NCBI GenBank assembly: GCA_030512295.1
Contig: JAULSR010000013.1
Location: 124,001 to 188,000, forward strand
Origin: Bombardia bombarda
Lineage: Eukaryota; Ascomycota; Sordariomycetes; Sordariales; Lasiosphaeriaceae
Direction of reading: 5' to 3'
Length of the DNA: 64,000 bases
Part shown: piece by piece, positions 1 through 10,806 of the stretch
How the letters are laid out: each line of letters starts with the position of its first letter
Numbering within the stretch: the stretch's first letter is position 1
The notes under the pieces: model-generated
Databases searched by the model: none
What the model was told of the DNA's origin: nothing
Seen by the model: the letters and a program-made list of their open reading frames with translations, nothing else
Translations under genes and position numbers: made by a program

Positions 1-1030
1 GTTACTCCGTCTGCGCGAGCGCATCTTTTGCTTCCTGGATCCGGTCTTCTCCGTGCCGGCAACGCTGCCAACGTCATTGACGAGACGGCCAATCTCCCAG
101 TTGGACTCGCGGTAGCTGTAGTCGTCCTGCAGACGCAGCACACGGGTGCCGCGGCGCGCTTGCATCTCTGCCTCCTTCTCTGCCTTCAGGGCTGCCATCC
201 GGGCTTCGTAGTCCTGTCTGCTCTGGACCTTCTCCTTGATCAGGGTCGCAAGGATGGCATTTCCAGGGGAGAGTGATTTGGTGGGAAGTATGGAGGCGCG
301 GGTTTGTGCTTCTGTGACAGCAGCGACGGGGGCGCCGGATGTGGGTTTTGTCTCGGAGGTGGCGGCCGTGGGCGCCTCTGTCTCGGCGACGGGGGTCTCT
401 ACCTCCTCGTGGCGGGTGACTGAAAGCGGGATACCGCTGGGGCCGAGAGTGGGCTCGACGGACTCGTCGGTCCTTCGGGGGACAGCAACGAAGCCGAACT
501 TGCGCTTCCTCGGGGCGCCGACGGGGTAGGGGAGCTTGTCGTCCTTGTTGAAGACGACGCCAATGTACTGACGCTTTGGGTGGCGCTGGGGATCGCGGTA
601 GTACTTGACGTAGCCAGTGGCGGCGGCGTGGATGGTGTGGTCTCGGCCGATGATTGCATTCTCACCGGGGTGCCATATTGTGCCGCGTTGCTTGTAGAGG
701 ATGTTTCCAGGCTGCACGAACTGGTCTGGTGGGAGAGACAGAGGGAATGTCAGGCGCGTCTCGATGGGCGGCGAAGAGTGGACACAACGTACCGCCAGTC
801 TTCTTGGCTCCCAGCTTCTTGGGTATAGGGTTCTTGGGCTTCAGCTTGTAGGCGCCCTGGGACTTGACACTGGCGTATCGCCTGCCCTCAGCGTTGGGGT
901 TGGCGTTGGCATTGGCATTGGCATTGGCAATTGAGAGCTGGGCGAAGCGGTCTGTCAGGCTCGTTGCCAATGGTCTGCAGCTGCTCGCAGCAGCCCTCTG
1001 TAGGGGCCGCCGCAGCTGTATTAGATGCAT
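1..1030 (-). CDS. Mitochondrial large-subunit ribosomal protein bL27m (3' end outside window)
   Basis: Component of the mitochondrial 54S ribosomal subunit; bL27 reaches toward the peptidyl-transferase centre. Exons 1030..793 and 725..1; the 67-nt intron has donor GTACGT and acceptor CCAG, and splicing restores the family core around KKLGAKKTG|DQFVQPGN. The ATG at 1030 is chosen because it opens an Arg-rich presequence (LIQLRRPLQRAAASSCRPLA) typical of mitochondrial import. A short Asn-Ala repeat (ANANANANAN) precedes the bL27 domain. The domain shows GNILYKQRGT and the conserved WHPGENA-type segment with HTIHA, then VKYYRDP. Fungal bL27m carries a long C-terminal extension, and here 321 residues are visible with no stop before base 1, so the gene is cut by the window edge and not truncated in nature. 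The start faces the Lcl2-type gene across 446 bp. Confidence 0.93.
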
Positions 1031-1476
1031 TGGGCGTGGAGGGGGCGGTGGCGGGCTTCGACACTCGACGGCTCGTGGATCGCGAATATCGAAGACGAAG
1101 GTCGGAAAGTCGGAAATGGATGCAGACAGACGCACCTCGCTCGCTCGCCTGGCCCGAAACTGCTGGGCGTGAAGTTTTCTGCTTAGTCACCACCCTCCCC
1201 AGGTACCCTTTTGCGCTGAAGAGGCCCTTGGCGCTGGCCCCCTGGCTGCTAATGTACCTACTGATAAGATAAGCCCCCACCCCTGCACCTACAGACGAGC
1301 GGCAGGGGATGCAGCTCCGATTTGGCCAGCAAGGCCGTTTGTTTCACTGAATCACTGCACCACGCTGTCGCCAATCCCGCCCATTAAATCGTGTCCTGTT
1401 TCAACCACTGTCAATCTCTTTCGATAGCATTCAGACCTACCAAAAGGAAAGAAAAAAAAATAGAACTGACCTCACG
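1031..1476. promoter_or_regulatory. Shared divergent promoter region (bL27m / LCL2)
   Basis: This 446-bp gap lies between two divergently transcribed start codons, bL27m to the left and the LCL2-type gene to the right, so it must hold both core promoters and 5' leaders. The last part before the right-hand ATG is A-rich (1441-1460). No specific factor site is claimed. Confidence 0.6.
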
Positions 1477-1900
1477 ATGCGTTTCCTTATTGTCCTCTTT
1501 GCCCTTGCAGGCTCCGTCTCGGCGCAATTTGGCTTTTTCGACCAAATGTTTGGCGGCGGCGGCCAGCAGCAGCAGCAGGCGCCCCAAAACGTGCCCAGCG
1601 ACTCGACCATGTATCGCGCCAACTATGAGCGCTCCCATTGCGACAACTACCTCTGCCCCGACACCCTCGGTATGTTTGCTTGCTTAGCCCGTGAATTCCA
1701 AAAGCGCAAATAATTCCTAACCGACCACGTCGCCGACAACAGCTTGCGTCCATTTTCCTCACCACTGCCCCTGCGCATGGCCCTCCCACGAAGACAAGTT
1801 CGAGCTCGGAGAGGGACATCGGATTTGCGTCTCCAAGGGCGGCTTCAAGGCCGGAGAGGCGGCGAGAAAGGTCGAGCTCGCAAGAAAAGGACTTCTATGA
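1477..1900 (+). CDS. LCL2: LCL2-type long chronological lifespan protein, secretory pathway
   Basis: Small fungal protein of the Lcl2 family, which is proposed from yeast work to take part in ER-associated degradation. Exons 1477..1669 and 1743..1900; the 73-nt intron has donor GTATGT and joins CLCPDTL to ACVHFPHHCPC in phase. The product is 116 residues, the usual family length. Residues 1-16 (RFLIVLFALAGSVSA) form a clear signal peptide ending before QFGFF. The short Gly-rich/Gln-rich stretch is followed by the family pattern NVPSDS, then HCDNYLCPDTL, HCPCAWPSHEDKFEL and a final RICVSKGG. Six or more conserved Cys suggest disulphides in the ER lumen. The ATG follows an A-rich leader. The recognition is by resemblance to the family and is strong. 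Confidence 0.93.
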
Positions 1901-3083
1901 TGGCGAAAACAAAATATTTACCCCATTGCGACATTGCGACTGGGAGAAACAAATCCGAGACATCTCGCGCAGAGACATACACACACGCGCGCACTCATAT
2001 ACACGCACATGTACACATGAGGAGGCAGATAAGAGGTCTGCATCTTGGGAGCTTTATGCGATCCAGAAACCACCCTGGGAGCCATGGTTAGGCAGGGATA
2101 GGGGTACCTTTTGTGGGCCGAGTTTGGTGTATCAGGCATGAATACGGTCTTGTTCTGAAGGGTTATGCCTCCGCGTCTGTTCTGGCGAGGGAAAGTCAGG
2201 TTTCCGTAACGGAAAATGGTATCCCGCTTCTCAGTGCAACCCCGAGGGCAAGCCGCGGAATGTTAAAATAGGTTAGAGTCTAATATAGAAAGGATCAGGA
2301 GTTTAGAGTGTTAGCATTTTGGAGAAAAGTGCAGAGAATAGACAGAGTTGTTCCAAATGGCACATATACGAGTTGAAGCCACATGCGAGGGTGCAGCGAA
2401 CATGGTCAAGATCTCAAAAGTATTTTCGAAAGGTATTGAACGACGCAAATACAGCAATAAGAATGCGATACTAAGCAACAGCGATTCGCTGGGTACGAGT
2501 TGTTCTCAAGTCATCTGCTATGACGTTGCCGTCTCGAGTCATGGCCATCACGCATCCACCGTCACCAAGCATATCAACCAAATAATCCACAAAGGAAAAG
2601 AAAAAAGTGGTATTGTTTTCAGAAGGTTGCCTCTGATACGAACAAGCAAATGAATATCTCAAAAACGCAGACTCCGCCCATCCCAGTCCACCTCCCACAC
2701 CTAATAACTCCACGCACGACACTCAAAGTAACCGACGCGGAAAGCTCAGTCCTCGAAAAATGAAAAGTTTGAAGCAGTCCCGTTGTTCCAAGCCCAGCCG
2801 GCTAGTTTCGCAGTGCAGAAACAGATTATGTCCATCCTCCCCGATCGTCTATGTATCCCATGCCGCGCAGTATGCTCGCAACCAGCGCATCATAATCCTC
2901 GTGTAATATCGTTGCCAAATGATAACCCATGACATACCACTTTCCGCCCTTCCCTCGAGAGAAGACATCTCCAAAAGCTAAGATAGTTCCTAGTAGCGGT
3001 GATATTTGGTATTGCATGGCCCTACCCACATTCCCAGGTGGTCTAGTTCCCTATCGAGAGGGTTGTTGGTGGTATATGTTTTC
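1901..3083. other. Intergenic, convergent 3' regions
   Basis: This gap holds the 3' flanks of the LCL2 and Glc8 genes, which converge here. A short CA/CG-rich simple stretch (about 1978-2020) is visible. The open frames are short and have no coding character, and I see no gene. Confidence 0.6.
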
Positions 3084-4084
3084 TCACGACGACCCGTTGA
3101 CACCGTGGCTGGGAAGAGGGGGAACTGCCTTGTCCTCATCATCGTCATCCTCATCCTCCTCATCGACGTCCGCATCTGCCAGCATCTCTGGGTGGCCCAA
3201 CAAGCCAGCCACATTCTTCATCTCATAGTGCTTCTTGCGCATCTCCTCAAACCGCCTGTGCTTCTCGCGCTCCTCGGCGCTGAGCCCCACCAGGTCAAAA
3301 TTCTCAACATCATGTCCGTTGCTGTCGACATGTACCGCTCTGGGTCGCTTCAGCGAACCATTGTTATCGCCCTGCGGCAGCTCGGGCACTGCCTCCTCGG
3401 GCTCGCCCAGGCTCAGTCCCGGTATCTCGTCCTCAGCGCCGGAGCGCCGTTTCGTCGCAGTGCTGCTGCTGGGGAGGCCATCAACGCGATCCATGTCGAT
3501 CTCATTGGGGTCGATTGGCTCCGCCATCTCCATCTCATCGTCCGACGGGTCCTCGGCCGGGTCGTAGTGCTTGGCATACGGCGTCTTGGGCTCGTCGATC
3601 TTCATAGTGCTGCTGCGCTCCTGTTCCGTCAGGTACAGGTTCGCCTCGTCCCACTTCAGGCGCTGGCTCTGCTCCTCGGCATCTGCTTGCTGCGACGGCG
3701 AGCGCATCGATTGTCGGCGCGAGGTGGATGGGTGCGAACCGGCGCCCGAGGACGAGCGACGGTGGCCTGCGTTGTATTGCGTGTTGACAATGGTGAGCTC
3801 CTTGGCGTTTTTGGTGCTAAGGGGGAAGGCGCCGCCATGCTCCGACGAGGGCGTGTGTGGGAGGATAGGGTGAGGTGGGAATTCCGGGGCGGCCTCAACG
3901 GGCGAAATGGGAGGAGAGCCGCGATACGAGTTCTTGAGGATGCCTGTTGAAGAGGAAACTTGGTCAGTCGATTGCATGCATCAAGGGGAGGTTAGGCTCT
4001 GTAGTGTTTCTTACCCTTGGGCCGCGGGACATTTGGCGGCGGGGGCGTGTGGGGAGTCGGGCTTTGGTTTATGACAGCTGCCAT
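3084..4084 (-). CDS. GLC8: Glc8 / protein phosphatase inhibitor-2, regulator of PP1
   Basis: Regulatory subunit of type-1 protein phosphatase (Glc7/PP1) of the PPP1R2 family. Exons 4084..4015 and 3943..3084; the 71-nt intron (donor GTAAGA, acceptor CAACAG) splits the Gly codon of the N-terminal KGILKNS motif, the PP1-docking signature of the family. The product is 309 residues. Other landmarks are LKWDEANLYLTEQERSSTMK, followed by KIDEPKTPY, which contains the Pro-directed Thr that is the GSK3/Pho85 phosphorylation site in relatives, and a C-terminal helix (EEREKHRRFEEMRKKHYEMK). The tail is very acidic (VDEEDEDDDDEDK). The first exon is short and Pro-rich. The 5' leader contains a long GGT repeat. 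Confidence 0.95.
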
Positions 4085-6137
4085 TTTGACAGTTCAGACG
4101 ATGATGCCTGTCAAACAAAAGTATAGTGAAACTGATTTGGCAAATAGGTCGAGCCGAGATTGTCTGGGCTGGTTTGGTGGTGGTGGTGGTGGTGGTGGTG
4201 GCGGTGGTGGTTGTGTTGGTGAGGAATGTTTGGCGGGGTCTTGTTCTGGTTGTGCAAGCGAGGCGAGGTCAACTTGCAGGTGACGACCGAGTGGATTTAA
4301 AGGTTCCAGGTTCCCCGAGTGAGAGCGTGTTCTGGCGATGTGGGTGGAGTGACTTTCTAGAACTGTGACTGTGGAGACATGGGTACCTTAGGTACGTAAT
4401 GCGAGGCTTTGAATGGCTTGGTGGTTGGTGGGTTGGATGATGAAGCGTCGAAGAAGCACTCAAGGGGGTCAGGGCACTGTCCAAATGTGGGGCCGCGATC
4501 GTGGCCCAGCGTGGCGGGGTCGTGGGGTCTTTTGCTTAGGCTTTACTTACTCTTTAGCGCTCCCTCTGGCTGGTGGATGGCAGGCGCACGAAGAAGAGGC
4601 CGTCGTGGGAAGGAAGTCGACGTTTGGTTTCTGATGCGGCGACTAAATGTTTGACGGCGAGCTAAAAAGCTAGTATCGCTTCTACGATAAGGAGGGCGAG
4701 AAAATTTCACTGATCAACTGCCGATCTGCTCGGGGAATGCGCCGGTTGCTTCTTGCATCTGCACTTTGCGGCCAACGGCTTGCGGTTTGGACTTTGGAGT
4801 GCTGCGCAGTGGTGGGGGAATGCGATCAGCGGCTGCTACAGGTATCCAATACAAGATTGAAATGTATGGTTACACCTGAATATGCGGTAGGTGCTTAAGA
4901 AATGACTTGACCGTTGAGCTCGTGAGAGCTCGTGAGCTTTCCCATCGCTACACAATTCACGGGGTGGTGGTGGTGGTGGTGGCAGGGCGTGAACATGGGC
5001 CTGTTAGCAGCTTCTTAACAGAGATACCCAGATACTCTCACAATCTTTGCGCGCGGAGAAGTACAGTCTCGCTCTAGTGGTTAAGGTTCACCCTAGCCAC
5101 GCCGTCGGCTGCACCACGAGGGAATCGGGACAGGGTGTGGGCAGTAGACATTACATCATAGCACTTTCAGAATGTCCGCTGCCGGGCGATTTTCACAACG
5201 TCTCAACGACGTCATCGGAACATTCACGATGATGGATGCATTGGATGTCAGTCTGTGCTCACCAAAAATGATTGTTTATTGTCATTTCCACGCGCTTCAT
5301 CTTATCGACGCGATAAACAATGTGTAAGTGATGGAAAGGTAGTATTCATTTTATTTTATTTCCTCAATTTCCACCTGTCTAAATATGTACATTCAGAGCC
5401 TCCCCCGACAACGGAACAAATGGTCTTTTTAGATAGCACATGAAATATTAGCACCTAGACTTTGTTTTATAACGATAGCGTCCCGAAGCAATTCTCTTGA
5501 AAACCCCCTATACGCCGATCATCGGCTCCCACAAACCCCTTGGTGAGTGTCACCCGTCTCCCTTCTTGTCCCCGTCTCATATTGACTAACGTCAACCCTT
5601 AAACCAACGGCTCAATCCAGCCCTTCGCGCCGGCTTCGCGACAGGTCCAACCTTCCCAATCGCTGGGCTCTCTGGTGCAGTGGATATGAGCGATCATATC
5701 CCGTGGAAGTGGTTTGACACACAGGGAGATCGGCAACCATCTCCCCTTGCCAATTTCCCAGCCGCTCAACTAGTTCTGATCCCCGTCATAAGCGGCAGAT
5801 AGACCTGAGATATGGGGATATTCCCGTGCTAAATCAGAAAGACGTTGCACATGAACACATGACGCTACATATTGACTTGCCCGGCGGTGTCTCACATCCC
5901 ACCCTACACCACAAGCTCGCGCTAATACTGGTCACGCTCTCACTCACTCATAACTAACATACATGGTGGTGTTGCTTCGTGCCGAAGACAGACGAAAAAT
6001 GATGAACAGGAATAAAACGTGTATTGTAGGTAAGTTGAGGTTTGACGGTCCGAAACTTTATGTCACCACCCCACTCAGCAACCAACTAAGAAATTCCTAC
6101 ATAGGTGCTACACAAGAGGGTACTGATACCATCACTA
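4085..6137. other. Intergenic region upstream of Glc8 and downstream of the MFS gene
   Basis: Holds the Glc8 promoter and 5' leader with (GGT)n runs near 4170-4213 and 4963-4982, and the 3' flank of the transporter. The central part (about 5230-5500) is AT-richer. I find no supportable gene. Confidence 0.5.
4170..4213. repeat. (GGT)n microsatellite in the Glc8 leader
   Basis: Near-perfect GGT repeat directly upstream of the Glc8 start; it inflates antisense reading frames there. Confidence 0.8.
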
Positions 6138-8436
6138 CTATACAAATCGCGACTTCTCGACATGTGATGCTGCCATGCGCTTCTGATAGTTTTCTAGAAT
6201 GTCGCCGGTGACATTCTCCCCAAACACATTGACTTGGGTCTTGGCGAAATTCCGCGCACTCACCCCTTGCTCGAAGAGGAGGTCCATTTCAGCGAAGGAG
6301 CGACCGGTGGGTTCGGGTACTCGGAAGTAGGTGTATATTATACACAGGAAACAGATACCGCCCTATCAGTGGTGGTTAGTACTTTCTTTTTGATGGGATG
6401 ATAAATGATAAAGGTCTGACTTACCCAGAAAAAGCCGGCGTAGTTGCCCCAGTCCCAGGCACCAGGATTCAGCATGTAGGGTGTGAGGATACTGCAGACA
6501 ATGCCAACGACGATGCTGCAGTGTTTGTCAGTAGACGTTCAGGAGCAGGCTTAGCTGACGGGCGAGGGGCTGGCTTACTAGAGCATACGGCCAAGCGCAA
6601 CAGTCTTGATTTGTAGTCTACGCGTTGATATCTCGCTAACCAGCGAGTAGCAGACCGTTCCGACAGACAGCTGGTATGTCAAAGCCCAAACCAACATGAT
6701 GCTTCCCGTTGCGAGCGAGCCTTCTCGTCTGTGCTGATCGGGCACAAGACCAAGAAAACCGAGCACAAAGAGCATGCTGCACAACCCGCACAGGCCGTAG
6801 AGGTAAAGCGAACGCCGGCCGATACCGCAGCTCATCAAAAACCAGGCGCCGAAGACGCCTACCATGTTTATGCCGTACTGGCCCAGCGCAAAGCCATAGG
6901 CACTCGTCGAGTCGAGGCCTGCCTGCGTGAGGAAGTAGGTAGAGTAGTTGGAGAAGGAGTTGCCGCTCAGGTTTTGGATGGCCCAGACCATGCAAACAAT
7001 CTGCGACCGTCAGCTCATGCCACCTTGGACAGCGACAAAGTGCGAAGAATCATCTCACCTCAGTTCGCCTCAGGTCATGACCCTTGAAGCAATCCCAGTA
7101 AGTAGCACTGCTCGTCATCTTCTCTTCTAACGCTGTGGTGTGCACCATCATAGCGACCGTTTCGTCGGCGTCAAAGGTCGAATCGCGGTTAACACTCGTC
7201 AAACGCAGCAAAGAGTTTTTCGCCTCTTCCAGCTTCCCCTTTCGGACAAGCCACCATGGCGACTCTGGCGCAAAGAAGATGCCTACGATGAGCGGGACAG
7301 GCCACATCCACTGCAGGGCGTATGGAATCCTGTATGCCCACTCGTCGTCGCGCTTCAGCATAGACATGATGACGCCGATGCCAATTTCCTGGCCGAGGCC
7401 CCAGCAGAAGTTGACATAGGTTGTTAGGTAGCCGCGCATGGCGACAGGGCAAACCTCGGAGGCATACGTAATGCACAACGTCTGAAAGACGCCCCACGGC
7501 TGTAGTATCATTGTCAGCTTCTGTACATCTATCCTGACACGCCACCAGCGACCGGAGCTGGGCTTCCTACAATTCCGCAGAGGATCTCGGCTGCTAAGAG
7601 CGTATGTACGCTTTCCGCCGTGAAAAACAGCGACGTCCAGGCGATGACAAGCACCAGACAGCCAATAACCGTGTACCGATAGCCGAACCGTTCCGAGACC
7701 CAACCATTGATGATGAGCCCAATGAGCTCTCCCACGTTAGCGCCCTGAGCAAGCTTTGTTAGTTACGCAAGGCTTTGTATGGCTTTGTTCCATGCTGTGT
7801 GGTGGCTGCGCGGGACGGGGCGGGGAGCGGAGAGTGGGGAGCGAGCGGATCGGTTCGCTTGGTGCATGTAGCCACGGATGGGAACACAATGCCGGCTTAC
7901 GTTACTTAGGCCGGCTTGCCACGCAGCGGTGACTTGCCAGTCACCATTCGGCAGCTGTTCGCCATATTTTCTGTTGAATTGCGGGAATGCGTCTTTTGTA
8001 CATCGCTTCGTCAGATCTCTTGGCACATATCGGATGATGGCTAGGTAGTATGATGGGATGGTGGGCCGAGGCATGATGGGATGAACAGTCGCAAACAGAA
8101 CTTACAGAAGTTGTTGATCAGACACACATCATAGCCCTCCATGGCAATGCAGGTTGAGATCAGCACGCTCCAGGCAATGGCCTTTGGGTACAGCTTGATG
8201 CCCTGGAGCAGCGTCATGCTCTGCTCCTTCTCGGTCGCCATCTGTGCGCTGTGGATGAAGTTATCTGTCGCTTTTTGGCGAGTCGCATGGTCCTGGTCCT
8301 GGCTTGTATCTAACTTCGAGTCCATCACCACCGAGTTGACCGCCCTCGTGTCGTCGCCAGCCGTGGCCTGCGCAACAAATACATCACCAAGTCCATCGCC
8401 ATGGCCCGAGGCCGCGGCGGCCGTGCCGGAGGCCAT
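6138..8436 (-). CDS. MFS alpha-glucoside/maltose-type sugar permease
   Basis: Proton-coupled sugar uptake at the plasma membrane; the family includes fungal maltose/alpha-glucoside permeases, but the exact substrate is not shown by sequence. Seven exons: 8436..8106, 7992..7901, 7744..7571, 7499..7059, 7000..6579, 6515..6425, 6362..6138. All junctions keep frame, giving 591 residues and 12 expected membrane helices. The long hydrophilic N-terminus is followed by IKLYPKAIAWSVLISTC and the family signature MEGYDVCLINNFYAFPQF, then loop 2-3 motif GWVSERFGYR, VAMRGYLTTYVNFCWGLGQ, and PESPWWLVRKGK after helix 6. The tail has PEPTGRSFAEMDLLFEQ. The frame extends upstream to a GTG at 8460, but the first ATG is at 8436. 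It is transcribed away from a Zn2Cys6 regulator, a common arrangement for a transporter and its regulator. Confidence 0.9.
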
Positions 8437-10806
8437 CGTAGTCCCTGGATGGGCCTGCACACACCTGCACCTGCGTCCGAACCTTGCTCCTGATCCCTCT
8501 CCTCCTTGGGTGCGATTCGGGCGGAAAAGGGCGACAAGTGGACAGCGGGGCGGACGGCGGTGGTTCCCTCTGCCTCCTAGGCGTGCGCAGAAAAAAGCCT
8601 CTTTAGGATTTGTAGGTTAGGGATCTTAAAAAGGTTCAAGGTTATGCGACGCCGTGTTTTTGCGACTCCATAGAGTTCTATTTGAACCCTTCCTCGGGTC
8701 GGCAACGGTCCAATGGCAATTATCCCATCTCTGCGATTTGTGGAGTGTCCTGTGGAGAAATGGCGAGAAACAGCGCTATGCAGCTCCATCTGGCGATCCT
8801 GGCCTCGGTCAGAGTGGAGGAAGCAGCTTGGGCCTTGGGGTGTGCGACGGCGCGGGTACGTGCTTCCGTGGATGCTTCTGAAGAATGTGGATGTGTTGCG
8901 TCCATGCTGTGTCCATGCTGTGTCCATGCCGCGTGCTGCGTGCGAGATGCGTGCCTTCCAAGGTTTTGGCTGGCAGCCCATGATGCTCGACAAACTGTGC
9001 GTGGACGATTGGCCTGGACTGGTGAAGCTGTGGTTCAGGGACTTCCACTTGGGGCACCTCTTGACGACGACCAAGGTAGAGGTTATGTCCTTGGGCAGGT
9101 TGGTAGGTTGGTAGGTTGCCGAGGGCGGCGGGCAGTTGCGACGGGAAGGGAAGGTCGCTGGGAGGGAAAGTGGTTACCAGCACGCGAGATCTTGCATGGT
9201 GTGTGCCGGAACAGTCGGTCGACGAGCCACTCACAGCGCGGTTTGGCAGCACATTTCCGGGTTGGTTGTGCCTTCCCCGCACAGCAAACAACCTCCCTAC
9301 CTCCCTCCAGCTACGGATACCTAATTGTGGTGTAGCGTCTGCGTAGGACTAGCACTAGGTTGGTCCAGGCTTGCCAAGGAAGGTACGAAGTACCTAGACT
9401 TACTGAACCAAGTGAACCTACAACTTACCTTGCAGCTCCGCATGGGCCCACCATCCATCTGATCTATGGCGCTATCACGCAGTCACGCAGCGCTCGAGCC
9501 ATGGGGCGGTCTGGTCTCCTCCAGCGCGGGACCATCCAGCTGGCACTGGCAAGCGCTTGAGCGCGTCCCGCCCGCAACAAACCTTGCAAACTGTGTGGAG
9601 GACGGGAACCAACGTGTTTCCTTCCATCCGATCCTTCGATTCATCGCTCGCCCGCCGCCCGCATTTTGCCATCCCGTCTCCTCCCGAACCTTTGGTAAAT
9701 CCCGCCATCGGCACTGACAGACAAGACAGCCAGACAGACAATCCCATTCTTTTCTTGGGGTCCCCAGCTCTTTTTCTTTTTCTCGGCCTGCCCCGCCTTC
9801 TCCAGCCCCCCAGGACCCAGGACCCAGGCCTCAGCCGAGCACCAAGCTGCTCCCGAGCTCCAGCTCCCAAACTTCCAGGCTCTCCAGCTCAGACAGCATT
9901 GGATAGAGTCAGTGGCTCCAGTGGGTAGTACAGCATACGTAGGTAGCACAGCACCTCCCTCGCCTACCTACACTACCTTACCTTAACCGTCCTACCCAAG
10001 ACACGGGCAGGTGCCGTTGACATACCTGCGTCCACGTATGCAGGGAGACGTCGGGAGAGTACCTACCCACAGCACGCGCCCCTAGCTCGCTGCTGAACCG
10101 ACCGAGCCCAATACCCGAGTAATCAGAGTACCGAGTCCAGCATATCGTATTCTCGGCTGCCGACCAGGTAGATCGACCCAGCCAGCGCTGTCTCCAGTCT
10201 ATCAGTCAGTCAGTCAGTCAGTCAGTCTCCAGCCAAGGCCGCCCGGAAGCGGGACTGCGCTGGACGACGGTGTGTGCAAGGACCTTGTGAGGACTTTGTT
10301 CGTTTGCAATCTCCCGGGTCAGCCACGGCGTCGTGGTTGTGAAGGGGGGTTTCGGTCTTGGGACTGATTGACCCGGTTGGGTGGTCTCCTAGCCCACTAA
10401 GTTGTGCTTTTCTACAACTCAGGTTCCCTTGCAGCGCTTGTTGCTCGCTTTACTCTGCTCGCCAACCTTACCTCTCGCGTCTTGCTGCTGCCGCCGCCCG
10501 CTGCCCGCTACCCGCTTCTCGCTTGCTGTTCCACCTTCTGCCTTGCCGACCAGCGACCCCCGACAGCTCCAGGTTGCTCCACGTCCCACCCACTCACCTG
10601 TCAAAGTCGCCGTTGCAGCCTCCGCCGCGGCCGCCGCTCAACCGCAAGCGCCCCCGGCCGACTCCACAGCCAGACAGACTTGACGTTAGGTAGTTACCCG
10701 CCAAGCTACATACTACATTACCTAGACAAACATGCTACCGCCCTGACCGGCCGGATGCAACTGAGAGTCTGTGTGCGTACTACCGCTGCCGAAAACCCGG
10801 GCATAA
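8437..10806. promoter_or_regulatory. Long divergent promoter between MFS permease and Zn2Cys6 factor
   Basis: This 2.37-kb gap separates two divergently transcribed genes. It contains a GTCCATGCTGT-type short repeat (about 8900-8935), an AGGTTGGT repeat (9095-9117), many CCTACCTA-like elements (9340-10060) and a perfect CAGT repeat (10203-10226). Its right-hand 450 bp are C/T-rich, as in long fungal 5' leaders. No gene is supported. Confidence 0.55.
10203..10226. repeat. (CAGT)n tetranucleotide repeat
   Basis: Six consecutive CAGT units in the leader region upstream of the Zn2Cys6 gene. Confidence 0.85.

Noticed and set aside
3006..3950. Long plus-strand open frame (314 codons) opposite Glc8
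   Set aside because: It is the antisense of the Glc8 exon; the minus strand shows family motifs and splice sites, while the plus frame is Leu/Arg/Val-rich with none.
8437..8460. Upstream GTG start for the MFS permease
   Set aside because: Nuclear fungal genes rarely start at GTG and an ATG follows eight codons later.
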